From positions 1-15,803 of the forward strand of contig CAKTLG010000034.1 in NCBI GenBank assembly GCA_934572465.1: a stretch of 15,803 bases of DNA, given 5' to 3'. This stretch comes from an uncultured Oscillospiraceae bacterium. Lineage in GTDB: Bacteria > Bacillota > Clostridia > Oscillospirales > Oscillospiraceae. How positions within the stretch are numbered: the first letter of the stretch is position 1; each line of letters starts with the position of its first letter. Positions 6,738 to 13,781 of this stretch are shown piece by piece. Under the pieces are notes generated by a model. It was not told the origin of the DNA and ran no database searches. It was given only the letters and a program-made list of their open reading frames with translations. The position numbers and the translations under genes were made by a program.

Positions 6738-8066
6738 TTATGCGCGGGGGATGGGGGCGCGCCGGTAGGCGCGCAGAAGGGAGAGCGAGAGCGCGAGGCA
6801 CAGCGCCTCGGAGATGATCGGCGTGTACCACACGGCGTCGCCGCCGAAGAGCGCTGCGAGCGCCAGCAGCACGGCGCTTTGCAGCACAAGGCCGCGCCCG
6901 ACGGAGACGCAGATGGCGGGGACGGGGCGCTCTACCGCCGTCATGAAGCCGCCGATCACGATGTTGAAGCCCAGCAGCAGATACGAGACGCTGTAGTGCC
7001 GGAACGCGGTGACGGAGTAGGCCACGAGCGCGTCGTCCGCGTGGGGAAGATATACGCGCACGAGCTGCGGCGCGAAGATACAGAGCCCGAGAAACAGCGC
7101 GGGGGCGAGGAGGGAAACGGTCATGAGCGCGTAGTGCAGCAGCGTCCGGCATGACGTGTGCTCGCCCTTGCCGTAGTGATAGCTTACGAGCGGCTGCGCG
7201 CCCTGCGAGATGCCGACCATCAGCTGGATGACGAGCGACGTCACGTAGGCGATGACCGTGTAGGTCACGATGCCGTCCGTGCCGATGCAGCGCAGCACTG
7301 TGCGGTTGAAAAGAAAGATCATCAGCCCCGTGCACAGCTCCGTTACGCCGTCGGCAAGGCCGATGGGGAGCACGCGGGCGTAAAGGCGGGGGTCAAGGCG
7401 GAAGCGCCGCAGCCGGAACGTGCATTTTTTGCTGAAAAAGTGGACGAAATAGGAGATGCAGGTCACGAGCTGGGAAATGCCCGTGGCGACCGCCGCGCCG
7501 AACACGCCCATGTTGAGATGGAAGATGGCGACATAGTCGAGCACGCAGTTTGTCAGGCACCCGAGGATGACCGTGAAAAGCGCGTAGCGGGGATAGCCGT
7601 CGGTCTTGACGAGGACCTCCAGATTGTAGGAGACGAGATAGCACACGCTGAACGGCGCGATGCCGAGGATATAGTGTTTGACATAGTCGAGCGTGATCTC
7701 GTCCGCGCCGAGAAGCAGCGCGAACGGCTCCAAAAAGAGCAGTACCAGCGCGGTGATGACCGCGCCGATGACGAGCAGCGTGGCGAGGTCCTGCGAAAAG
7801 AGCGTGTCGGCCTCATGCCTTTTTTCCTGCGCGAGATAAATGGCGATGAGCGTAGACGAGCCGACGGCAAAGAGCACCGCGATGGAAAAGAGCGCGTTGG
7901 TGAACGGAATGGCGAGGTTGACGGCGCTCATGGCGTATTCGTTCACGCCGATGGAGACCATCAGCCCGTCGACCATGGAGTAGAGCGAGAACACCACCTG
8001 CGAGACCATCGTGGTCGAGGCGAAGCGGATAAAGTCGTGTTTCAGACTTTTCCCTGAGAGCAGCAA
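6738..8066 (-). CDS. MATE family multidrug/cation efflux transporter
   Basis: This is a polytopic membrane exporter that uses a sodium or proton gradient to expel organic cations or other toxic compounds. The sequence has the repeated two-bundle hydrophobic pattern of MATE proteins, with an N-terminal segment reading VVFSLYSMVDGLMVSIGVNE and later VGISQGAQPLVSYHYGKGE, which matches the family's conserved GxxQGxQPLxSYNYG-type motif. At 442 residues the length is typical. I choose a TTG start at 8066 because AAAGGA on the minus strand (8081-8076) lies nine bases upstream. The in-frame ATG at 8126 would fall before the predicted transcription start, and the bases between form a leader hairpin. 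Substrate cannot be inferred. It is a single-gene unit. Confidence 0.88.
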   Translation of the reverse strand: MLLSGKSLKHDFIRFASTTMVSQVVFSLYSMVDGLMVSIGVNEYAMSAVNLAIPFTNALFSIAVLFAVGSSTLIAIYLAQEKRHEADTLFSQDLATLLVIGAVITALVLLFLEPFALLLGADEITLDYVKHYILGIAPFSVCYLVSYNLEVLVKTDGYPRYALFTVILGCLTNCVLDYVAIFHLNMGVFGAAVATGISQLVTCISYFVHFFSKKCTFRLRRFRLDPRLYARVLPIGLADGVTELCTGLMIFLFNRTVLRCIGTDGIVTYTVIAYVTSLVIQLMVGISQGAQPLVSYHYGKGEHTSCRTLLHYALMTVSLLAPALFLGLCIFAPQLVRVYLPHADDALVAYSVTAFRHYSVSYLLLGFNIVIGGFMTAVERPVPAICVSVGRGLVLQSAVLLALAALFGGDAVWYTPIISEALCLALSLSLLRAYRRAPIPRA

Positions 8067-8093
8067 AATAACACATCCTTTATGTTTTTTTTG

Positions 8094-8120
8094 GCGCGGA
8101 GGCTGCTCACACCTCCGCGC
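8094..8120 (-). other. Hairpin at the predicted 5' end of the MATE transcript
   Basis: GCGCGGAGG (8094-8102) is a perfect 9-bp inverted repeat with CCTCCGCGC (8112-8120), with a nine-base loop. On the minus strand it starts right after the predicted transcription start and is followed by an A-tract, then the ribosome site, so it is a leader structure and not a terminator. Confidence 0.6.
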
Positions 8121-8127
8121 TGTCATC

Positions 8128-8157
8128 AGGATATCATAGAATGGCAGACTTTGGCAA
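8128..8157 (-). promoter_or_regulatory. Candidate promoter of the MATE gene
   Basis: On the minus strand, TTGCCA (8157-8152) and TATCCT (8133-8128) are 18 bases apart. Confidence 0.5.
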
Positions 8158-8187
8158 GGGCTATCGGCGTCAAGAGCGCGCAAAGAG

Positions 8188-8219
8188 ACAGGGAGAACGG
8201 CAAAAGCCGTTCTCCCTGT
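8188..8219 (-). terminator. Terminator hairpin of the glycosyltransferase gene
   Basis: A perfect 14-bp stem (8188-8201 with 8206-8219) with an AAAA/TTTT loop begins five bases after the glycosyltransferase stop codon. On the minus strand it is followed by CTCTTTG, a weak T-tract. Confidence 0.75.
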
Positions 8220-8223
8220 TCCT

Positions 8224-9489
8224 TTATTGCGGGGTGCTGAGCATGCGGCCGCGGATCTGCTCGAGCGTCATAGCGCGCTCGTGGCGGATGGGCTTCCACT
8301 CGACCCGTGTAAACAGCGACGCGATGCAGATGGGGATGTAGGTGAGCATGAACAGCGGGAACGTGAACGCGTAGAGGAGCTTTTTTCGCTCCGCGCAGTG
8401 GATGCTCCGCCATTCGCTCGCCGTGGTGATCGCGCCGAGGATGAAAAGCGTCAGATAAAGGCTCAGAAGCGTTTGCAGTACCGACACGCCGAGCGCCGCC
8501 ATCGACCCGCCGGAGACAAAGCGCGAGACCGCCGCGCCGACATTGACTACGACGCTCGTGCCGGTGAGCACTGCCGCGGGCATGATGTTCATGGCCATGT
8601 CGTAGCAGGAGAAGCTGCCGCGGAAAATGCCGGCAAACAGCGCGCCGCCGTAGCGCCCGAAGACCTGAAGGTAGCCGCGCGACCAGCGCATCCGCTGCCG
8701 CCACGACTGGCGGAAGCTCGTGGGCTGCTCATCGTAGAGCACGGCGCGGCCCGCGTAGCCGATCTTCACGCCGCGCGTGACGCTGTCGATGGTGAACTCA
8801 ATGTCCTCGGTGAGAAGGAAGAAGTTCCAGCCACCGCAGCCGCGCAGCACACTGTCGGAAAAGAGGAAGCCCGTGCCGGAGACGGCGCAGCTGCTGCCGA
8901 GCGCCATGCGCGCGCCGTTTAAGTACCGCGCCTCGCGCAGAAACCAGAGCGCGTAGCCCGCCGAGATCCAGTTGTCGCCGTAATTTTTGGAATTGCGGTA
9001 GCAGGTGACGACCTCGTAGCCGTCGGAATGCACGCGGTCGATCTCGCGCAGGAAATCGGGGTCGAGAACGTTGTCCGCGTCGAGCACGACGTAGGCGTCG
9101 TAATTCTCGCCTGCTTCGGCGATGCAGCGCAGCAGGAAGTTGAGCACGTAGCCCTTGCCGACATGGAGCGTGTCCGCGCGCTCATAGACGCGCGCGCCGT
9201 GGGCGCGTGCGACGGCGGCGGTATCGTCGGTGCAGTTATCCGCGCCGACGTAGATATCCACCAGCTCGCTCGGGTAGTTCTGCGCGCGCAGGCTCTCGAG
9301 CAGCGCGCCGATCACGGCGCTTTCATTGCGCGCGGCGATCAGCACGGCAAGGCGGTGATAGTCGGCTTGCCCCGGCTCTCTGGGCCGCCGCAGCAGCGCG
9401 GCGGCGACATAGAAGAACTGATAGGAATAGCAGATGAAAAACAGCGCCATGATGACGGCGTTGATCGTTTCGACGGTGCGCATGGCCAT
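8224..9489 (-). CDS. Membrane family 2 glycosyltransferase of the processive (cellulose/hyaluronan/PNAG synthase-like) type
   Basis: This enzyme should transfer sugars from a nucleotide donor at the inner face of the membrane, possibly extruding the product. The 421 residues start with a transmembrane helix (about 9-33). A GT-A domain follows with AARNE (52-56), NCTDDT (85-90), the metal-binding DAD (137-139), the catalytic TED (227-229) and QRMRW (265-269), the D,D,D,QxxRW set of processive GT2 enzymes. Three to four further helices lie between about 300 and 395. No PilZ domain, PgaD partner or other polysaccharide genes lie beside it, so the product (exopolysaccharide, glycolipid or wall polymer) is unknown. 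The start at 9489 has AGGA six bases upstream; the ATG at 9483 with GAGG seven bases upstream is an equal alternative. The leader holds a 16-base perfect GC palindrome. Confidence 0.9.
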   Translation of the reverse strand: MAMRTVETINAVIMALFFICYSYQFFYVAAALLRRPREPGQADYHRLAVLIAARNESAVIGALLESLRAQNYPSELVDIYVGADNCTDDTAAVARAHGARVYERADTLHVGKGYVLNFLLRCIAEAGENYDAYVVLDADNVLDPDFLREIDRVHSDGYEVVTCYRNSKNYGDNWISAGYALWFLREARYLNGARMALGSSCAVSGTGFLFSDSVLRGCGGWNFFLLTEDIEFTIDSVTRGVKIGYAGRAVLYDEQPTSFRQSWRQRMRWSRGYLQVFGRYGGALFAGIFRGSFSCYDMAMNIMPAAVLTGTSVVVNVGAAVSRFVSGGSMAALGVSVLQTLLSLYLTLFILGAITTASEWRSIHCAERKKLLYAFTFPLFMLTYIPICIASLFTRVEWKPIRHERAMTLEQIRGRMLSTPQ

Positions 9490-9504
9490 ACCTCTTCCTT
9501 TCGT

Positions 9505-9520
9505 GCGCGGCGCGCCGCGC
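9505..9520. repeat. 16-base perfect palindrome in the glycosyltransferase leader
   Basis: GCGCGGCGCGCCGCGC is identical to its own reverse complement and lies about 15 bases upstream of the glycosyltransferase start. It could be a protein-binding site or an mRNA hairpin; nothing in the sequence decides between them. Confidence 0.6.
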
Positions 9521-9612
9521 GGGTGTCTATGATACTCATGGAACAGTTATGGTTATAACATGGCTTCCTTGCGATTCTGCGGTGAAGATCCTTAATTTTT
9601 TCTGAAGGCGCG

Positions 9613-9641
9613 AAAAAAGCGCCCGGGACTCCCAGGCGCTT
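9613..9641 (-). terminator. Rho-independent terminator of the TetR gene
   Basis: On the minus strand, an 11-bp stem (AAGCGCCTGGG with CCCGGGCGCTT, one G-U pair, AGT loop) runs straight into further Ts (six in total). It lies 12 bases after the TetR stop codon. Confidence 0.9.
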
Positions 9642-9653
9642 GCGGCAGGACGC

Positions 9654-10364
9654 TTATTCTTTTTTGGGGAGGGTGGCGGACATCGCCGCCTCGTACAGCT
9701 CGTCCGTCTGGTGGACGGCCTTGTCGATGGCGGCGCGGGCGAGCGGGACCAGATCCATATGGACGACCTGCTCGACGACCGGCGCATACAGCTCGCGCGG
9801 GACACGGTAGAGCGTGTAGCAGCAGCAGAGGAAGCTGCGGAGCTTGCGCTCGATGGGGAAATCCTCGGAGCATGGCTCGGCCATAAAGCCGCGCATCACG
9901 CCGCCGCTGGCAAGCTCCAGCTCGTAAAAGTCCCGCTCCGAGGCGTCCGGCAGGAAGCGGCCGAAGAGCGTCTTCAGCTCGCCGACCATGCGGCGGTTGA
10001 TGTAGGCCAGCGTGCTGGGGAGCGTGTAGGCCGTGACGTACAGCTCGCGCAGCGGCGCGGACAGCTCGGTGATGTGGAGCTGGAGCGCGGTCTCCGCCGC
10101 GTAGATCAGCAGCGGGTTCGTTCCGGCGCCGGCGACGCTCTCCGCGGCGGCAAACTGATAGCTGAACATCTGCTTGACCAGCTCGAGCAGCACGCCCTCC
10201 TTGTTGCCGTAGAGGTAAAACGGCGAGCCGTTGGCAACGCCGGCGAGCTGCGCGACCATCTTGCTGGAGGTGCCGGCGTAGCCGTGCTCCAGAAATGCCT
10301 TGGCTGAAGCGCTGAGGATCCTGCGCCGCGTGAGCAGCCCGCTCGGCTGCGGTCCGACTTTCAT
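9654..10364 (-). CDS. TetR/AcrR family transcriptional regulator
   Basis: This is a one-component DNA-binding regulator, usually a repressor released by a small ligand. The 236-residue protein has the TetR helix-turn-helix at about residues 12-60: RRRILSASAKAFLEHGYAGTS, then MVAQLAGVANGSPFYLYGNKEGVL, where the usual YxYFxxKexL reads YLYGNKEGVL. The C-terminal ligand domain (about 70-236) is family-divergent and says nothing about the inducer. GGAGGT lies nine bases before the ATG at 10364. No convincing promoter is seen in the 95 bases after recR, so it may be read from the rpe promoter. The target is unknown; candidates are its own unit, the adjacent glycosyltransferase, or the MATE pump two genes down. 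Confidence 0.87.
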   Translation of the reverse strand: MKVGPQPSGLLTRRRILSASAKAFLEHGYAGTSSKMVAQLAGVANGSPFYLYGNKEGVLLELVKQMFSYQFAAAESVAGAGTNPLLIYAAETALQLHITELSAPLRELYVTAYTLPSTLAYINRRMVGELKTLFGRFLPDASERDFYELELASGGVMRGFMAEPCSEDFPIERKLRSFLCCCYTLYRVPRELYAPVVEQVVHMDLVPLARAAIDKAVHQTDELYEAAMSATLPKKE

Positions 10365-10459
10365 AGAAGAATGACCTCCCTTACTTTGCTTTTATCGGGC
10401 GGCGGCAATATGGCGGCGCCGCCCCCGCGATCGTCCGGAGAGACGCGCGGCCGGTGCGC

Positions 10460-11059
10460 TCAGATATCGCGGCGGCCCTCGAGCGCGCGCATGAGCGTTG
10501 CGTCGTCGGCGAATTCAAGGTGTCCGCCGACGGGGATGCCGTAGGCGAGGCGCGTGACGCGCACGCCGAACGGGCGAAGAAGACGGGCAAGGTACATGGC
10601 CGTCGCCTCGCCCTCGGTGTCGGGGTTCGTGGCCATGATGACCTCCTCGACGCCGCCCTGCGCCACGCGGTCGAGCAGCGGCTTGATCTCAAGATCGTCT
10701 GGCCCCACGTGGTTCATCGGCGAGATGACGCCGTGGAGAACATGGTAGCGGCCGCTGTATTCGCGCGCGCGCTCGATGGCGACGACGTCGCGCGGGTCGG
10801 CGACGACACAGATAACGTGCTCGTCGCGCTTCGGGGACGAGCAGATGGGGCACAGGCCGCCGTCGGTCAGGTTGCGGCAGACGGGGCAGAAGGTGACGGT
10901 GCGCTTGGCATCGACGATGGCGTCGGCAAAGGCTCTGGCCTCCTCCTCAGGCAGACTCAGCACGAAGAAGGCAAGGCGCTGGGCGCTCTTGCTGCCGATG
11001 CCGGGCAGGCGCGCGAACTGCTCGACGAGCTTTTCCAGCGCCGCGGGAAAGTATTCCAT
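10460..11059 (-). CDS. recR: Recombination mediator protein RecR
   Basis: RecR works with RecO (and RecF) to load RecA onto gapped single-stranded DNA. The 199 residues are the standard RecR length, with an N-terminal helix-hairpin-helix (FARLPGIGSKSAQRLAF, 15-31) and a four-cysteine zinc finger (Cys58, 61, 70, 73). A Toprim domain follows (about 81-175), containing ATNPDTEGEATAMYLARLL, and then a C-terminal Walker-B-like end. AGAGG on the minus strand, inside the end of rpe, lies about nine bases before the ATG at 11059. Only four bases separate it from rpe, so the two are co-transcribed and probably translationally coupled. The usual dnaX-yaaK(ebfC)-recR arrangement is not seen here; rpe takes the upstream place. 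Confidence 0.97.
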   Translation of the reverse strand: MEYFPAALEKLVEQFARLPGIGSKSAQRLAFFVLSLPEEEARAFADAIVDAKRTVTFCPVCRNLTDGGLCPICSSPKRDEHVICVVADPRDVVAIERAREYSGRYHVLHGVISPMNHVGPDDLEIKPLLDRVAQGGVEEVIMATNPDTEGEATAMYLARLLRPFGVRVTRLAYGIPVGGHLEFADDATLMRALEGRRDI

Positions 11060-11063
11060 GGAT

Positions 11064-11711
11064 CTAACCTCTCAGCTCTTTGATCTTGGCGGGGATGTCG
11101 GCGGCCTTGTAGACGGCGGAGCCTGCGACGAGCACGTTCGCGCCCGCCTCGATGCAGGTCTTGCACGTCACGGCGTCGACGCCGCCGTCGACCTCCAGCT
11201 CGCAGGCGAGCCCCCGCTCGTCGATGTAGCGGCGGATGGAGGAAACCTTGGGCATCATGTCGGCCATGAACTTCTGCCCGCCGAAGCCCGGCTCAACGGT
11301 CATCACGAGCACGATGTCGCACTTGTCAAGGAACGGCAGCACGGCCTCGGCGCGGGTGTTGGGCTTTACGACGACGCCGGCGCGCTTGCCCCTGGCGTGG
11401 ATCTTGTCGAGCGCGAGATGGATCTTTTCCGGCGTGTCGGCCTCGACATGGCAGGTGACGAGATCCGCGCCCGCGTCGCAGAACTGCTCGACATAGCGCT
11501 CGGGCTGCACGATCATCAGGTGTACGTCGATGGGCAGCGCCGTGCGGTCGCGGATGGACTGGAGCACGGGGATGCCGATACTGATATTGGGAACGAAGCA
11601 GCCGTCCATCACGTCAAAGTGGACGTAGTCGGCGGTGGCGATGGCCTCGACGCCGCGCCCGAGCTCGGCGAAGTCGGCGGAGAGAATGGACGGTGCGATC
11701 TTGACAGACAT
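11064..11711 (-). CDS. rpe: Ribulose-phosphate 3-epimerase
   Basis: This enzyme interconverts D-ribulose 5-phosphate and D-xylulose 5-phosphate in the non-oxidative pentose phosphate pathway, in the cytoplasm. The 215-residue TIM barrel matches the family in length. Visible signatures are KIAPSILSADF (4-14), HFDVMDG with metal ligands His32 and Asp34 (31-37), DVHLM with His64, VEPGFGGQ (139-146), the catalytic and metal Asp175 in EVDGG, and AGSAV (196-200) for the phosphate site. The start at 11711 has AGGAGGG on the minus strand eight bases upstream. The frame stays open upstream to 12047, but that extension overlaps the divergent XRE gene and has no signature. It is the first gene of an rpe-recR operon. 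Confidence 0.97.
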   Translation of the reverse strand: MSVKIAPSILSADFAELGRGVEAIATADYVHFDVMDGCFVPNISIGIPVLQSIRDRTALPIDVHLMIVQPERYVEQFCDAGADLVTCHVEADTPEKIHLALDKIHARGKRAGVVVKPNTRAEAVLPFLDKCDIVLVMTVEPGFGGQKFMADMMPKVSSIRRYIDERGLACELEVDGGVDAVTCKTCIEAGANVLVAGSAVYKAADIPAKIKELRG

Positions 11712-11747
11712 GGGAATAGCCCTCCTGCGTATTTTTCTCTGCACCTC

Positions 11748-11776
11748 ATTGTAGCAAAGCGCGCGGACAAAAGCAA
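11748..11776 (-). promoter_or_regulatory. Promoter of the rpe-recR operon
   Basis: On the minus strand, TTGCTT (11776-11771) and TACAAT (11753-11748) are 17 bases apart. It is back-to-back with the XRE promoter; the two -35 boxes are 22 bases apart. Confidence 0.75.
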
Positions 11777-11784
11777 TGCAAAAA

Positions 11785-11850
11785 AATGTAAAACGCACTT
11801 GACATTTGCGCGCGGCGGTGGTATCCTCACGAATGTAAAGCAAGCTTGAC
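11785..11850. repeat. Two direct repeats AATGTAAA-N5-CTTGAC flanking the XRE promoter, candidate operator
   Basis: The copies lie at 11785-11803 and 11832-11850, 47 bases apart start to start. The first covers the -35 box and the second lies just past the expected transcription start. The second contains the 8-base palindrome CAAGCTTG (11841-11848). The placement fits autorepression by the XRE protein encoded directly downstream, but this is inferred. Confidence 0.55.
11799..11827 (+). promoter_or_regulatory. Promoter of the XRE-ABC transporter operon
   Basis: A consensus TTGACA (11799-11804) and TATCCT (11822-11827) are 17 bases apart. The -35 box lies inside the first copy of a 19-base direct repeat. 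Confidence 0.82.
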
Positions 11851-11871
11851 TTTTTGGGAACGGAGAAACAG

Positions 11872-12075
11872 ATGAAAAATCGCATTGAGGAACGGCGCAG
11901 GGAGCGCGGCATGACACAGCAGCAGCTGGCCTCGGCGCTCGGCGTCTCGCGCCAGACGATCATCTCGCTCGAGAGCGGGAAGTACAACCCGTCGATCCTG
12001 CTGGCACACAGCATCGCGCGGCTTTTTGACGCGCGGATCGAGGACATTTTTATTTTTGAGGAGGATGAGGGATGA
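11872..12075 (+). CDS. XRE family helix-turn-helix transcriptional regulator
   Basis: This 67-residue protein is a single Cro/C1-type HTH domain. MTQQQLASALGVSRQTIISLESGKYNPSILL covers the recognition helices, followed by a short acidic end (IFIFEEDEG) and no ligand or dimerisation domain. Small stand-alone regulators of this type commonly control the membrane-protein or ABC-transporter genes that follow them. The ATG at 11872 has GGAG (11862-11865) six bases upstream; an in-frame TTG at 11854 lacks a site. Its stop overlaps the next start by four bases (ATGA at 12072), so the two are translationally coupled. It most likely binds the direct repeats at its own promoter. Confidence 0.93.
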   Translation: MKNRIEERRRERGMTQQQLASALGVSRQTIISLESGKYNPSILLAHSIARLFDARIEDIFIFEEDEG

Positions 12076-12485
12076 AGCTCAAAGAACAGAAACGACTCGG
12101 CATTTTGTGGCTCAGCATCGGCACGGCGCTGGTTGCCGCGGGACTGCTGCTGCGGGAGACGGCATACGGCAACTATATAAGCGGACTTGGCGGCGGTATC
12201 TTTGCCGTTGGCGCGGTGCGGCTGCTGCGCGTGTACCGCCTGAGCCGCGATCCGGAGAAGGCGGCGGACTATGACGCCTCACTCACGGATGAGCGCACGG
12301 CATACATCGCCAACAAGGCGCGCAGCATGACGTTTTTCATCTGCGTCTATGCCCAGCTTGCGGCGGGACTGCTGGCGATCCTGGTGTTCGATCAAGCGCT
12401 GATCGGTCAGGTGCTGTGCCTTGTCACGTGCGCGCAGTCGATTGTTTTTACGGCGGTCTACTGGTATTACAACAAAAAGTATTGA
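12072..12485 (+). CDS. Small four-helix membrane protein of unknown function
   Basis: I do not recognise a named family with certainty. The 137 residues form two hydrophobic hairpins: helices at about 10-27 and 35-53, then a soluble loop (54-85) containing LTDERTAYIANKARS, then helices at about 86-106 and 110-130. The DER-x-KA loop followed by a helix resembles small membrane proteins (DUF2178-like) found next to short XRE regulators in Firmicutes; that likeness is from memory and tentative. GAGG lies about six bases before the ATG, which overlaps the XRE stop. Fourteen bases separate it from the ATPase gene. Its place in the operon suggests it is either an accessory subunit of the ABC exporter or a signal partner of the regulator. 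Confidence 0.82.
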   Translation: MKLKEQKRLGILWLSIGTALVAAGLLLRETAYGNYISGLGGGIFAVGAVRLLRVYRLSRDPEKAADYDASLTDERTAYIANKARSMTFFICVYAQLAAGLLAILVFDQALIGQVLCLVTCAQSIVFTAVYWYYNKKY

Positions 12486-12499
12486 GAGAAGGAAGAACC

Positions 12500-13213
12500 A
12501 TGAACGCATTGGAGGTAACGGGGCTTTCCAAGTCCCTTGGGGATTTTCGGCTGCAGAACGTCAGCTTCACCGTGCCGATGGGCACAGCGCTGGGGCTGAT
12601 CGGCGAGAACGGCGCGGGCAAATCGACGACGCTGTCGCTCATTCTGGGGCTTTTGCAGCCGGATGGCGGCACGGTGAGCGTCCTCGGCCGCGGCGGCGCG
12701 GACGAGGCGGTCCGCGAGGAGCTGGGCGTGGTGTTCGATGAATCGTGCTTCCCTGACGGCGTGAATGCGCGGCAGGTGGACAGGATCGAGCGCTGCCTTT
12801 ACAAAAACTGGGACAGCGCGGCGTACTTCGACCACCTGCGCCGCTATCAGCTGCCGGAGACGAAGCCCTTCAAGGACTATTCGCGCGGCATGAGGATGAA
12901 GCTGGCGCTGGCCGTGGCGCTCTCGCACGGGGCGAAGCTCCTGCTGCTCGACGAGGCGACGGGCGGGCTCGACCCACTCTCGCGCGACGAGCTGATCGGC
13001 GAGCTCTCGCGCTTCATCGCCGACGGGCAGCACGCCATCGTGCTCTCGTCGCACATCGTCAGCGACATTGAAAAGCTGTGCGCACGCGTGGTGTTCCTGC
13101 ACAGGGGGCGCGTGGTGCTGGATGAAAGCAGGGACGCGCTGCTCGCGGCGCATCCGGAGAAAACGCTCGAGGAGATCGTCCTCGACATGACGAGAGGGGA
13201 GAGGAACGCATGA
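12500..13213 (+). CDS. ABC transporter ATP-binding protein (BcrA/YtrB/PmtA-like exporter ATPase)
   Basis: This is the nucleotide-binding subunit of an ABC exporter. The 237 residues contain Walker A GENGAGKST (35-43), the signature YSRGMRMKLALA (127-138), Walker B LLLLDEATGGLD (147-158) and the H-loop SSHIVSD (183-189). The Q-loop position reads GVVFDES (76-82) with Asp where most ATPases have Gln. This variant, with the CFPDGVNA and KNWDSAAYF stretch after it, matches ATPases of the GntR-linked (YtrA/PmtR-type) exporters of Firmicutes that work on peptides or the cell envelope. GAAGGAAG lies before the ATG at 12500; the frame is open upstream but overlaps the previous gene. Its stop overlaps the permease start (ATGA). 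Substrate is unknown; antimicrobial peptide export or resistance is the family-based guess. Confidence 0.92.
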   Translation: MNALEVTGLSKSLGDFRLQNVSFTVPMGTALGLIGENGAGKSTTLSLILGLLQPDGGTVSVLGRGGADEAVREELGVVFDESCFPDGVNARQVDRIERCLYKNWDSAAYFDHLRRYQLPETKPFKDYSRGMRMKLALAVALSHGAKLLLLDEATGGLDPLSRDELIGELSRFIADGQHAIVLSSHIVSDIEKLCARVVFLHRGRVVLDESRDALLAAHPEKTLEEIVLDMTRGERNA

Positions 13214-13701
13214 AGGTCAGGGGACTGCTGCTGAAGGATATCTACGAGCTGTGGGCGCAGAGCAAGGTGCTGCTCCTGCTGATCGCGGCCTATCTGCTCA
13301 TTCCCGCGCTGACGGGCGGGAACGCGATGCTCGGCAGCGTGGGGCTGCTGCTGTTGGCGATGCTGCCGGCGAGCGCGCTGGGCTATGACGAGCGCTGCAA
13401 ATGGGAGCGCTATGCGCGCGCCATGCCGGTGAAAAGGAGCGAGCTGTATCTCGGCAAGCTGCTGCTTGGCGTGCTCGCGGTCGTGCTGGGCGCGGCGCTG
13501 CAGGCGTGCGCGGCGCTGCTGGCGGGACATACGGAGCTGCTTGTGCGGCTGCCTGTCACGGTGCTGGCGGCGGCCGCGTATCTCGCGCTGTCGCTGCCGC
13601 TGCTGTTTAAGCTGGGGCTTGAAAAGGGCCGCATTCTCTTCCTGCTGCTGACGGTGGCGTTTGTGGCGCTCTCCGGCGCGGCGCTGGGACTTTTCGCGTA
13701 A
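13210..13701 (+). CDS. ABC-2 type permease subunit, short form
   Basis: This is the membrane partner of the ATPase just upstream, overlapping it by four bases. The 163 residues begin MKVRGLLLKDIYELW, the N-terminal pattern of ABC-2 permeases of this operon type (LLLKDIY), then give five hydrophobic segments (about 18-36, 38-57, 80-104, 108-128, 132-162). The conserved-looking DERCKWERYARAMPVKRSELYLGKLL lies between helices two and three. Related permeases are usually about 200-220 residues with six helices, so the last helix and C-terminal tail are missing here. The terminator follows 16 bases after the stop and holds no remnant of a sixth helix, so this is not a recent frameshift. The function still looks plausible as a dimer. 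Confidence 0.85.
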   Translation: MKVRGLLLKDIYELWAQSKVLLLLIAAYLLIPALTGGNAMLGSVGLLLLAMLPASALGYDERCKWERYARAMPVKRSELYLGKLLLGVLAVVLGAALQACAALLAGHTELLVRLPVTVLAAAAYLALSLPLLFKLGLEKGRILFLLLTVAFVALSGAALGLFA

Positions 13702-13716
13702 GCTGCGTACACACGG

Positions 13717-13753
13717 AAAAGGAGCCTTCTCCCGCATGGGAGAAGGCTCCTTT
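13717..13753. terminator. Bidirectional terminator between the ABC operon and the CobW-like pair
   Basis: A perfect 16-bp stem (13718-13733 with 13738-13753) has a GCAT loop. On the minus strand it ends in TTTT, and on the plus strand in TTT followed by GGATTTT. It lies between two convergent operons. Confidence 0.88.
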
Positions 13754-13781
13754 GGATTTTGCTTTTGCGCGCCCGCGGGGC

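Noticed and set aside
7158..8057. A 299-codon open frame opposite the MATE gene
   Set aside because: It is highly charged and without motifs, and the minus-strand MATE reading explains the region fully.
10397..10424. Possible terminator between recR and the TetR gene on the minus strand
   Set aside because: An 8-bp GC stem with a 12-base loop exists but is followed by GATAAAAG instead of Ts, so it may at most attenuate. The window does not show whether TetR is co-transcribed with rpe-recR.
13210..13701. Recent frameshift or pseudogene in the short permease
   Set aside because: The downstream bases are an intact terminator with no trace of a missing helix, so the short form looks genuine.
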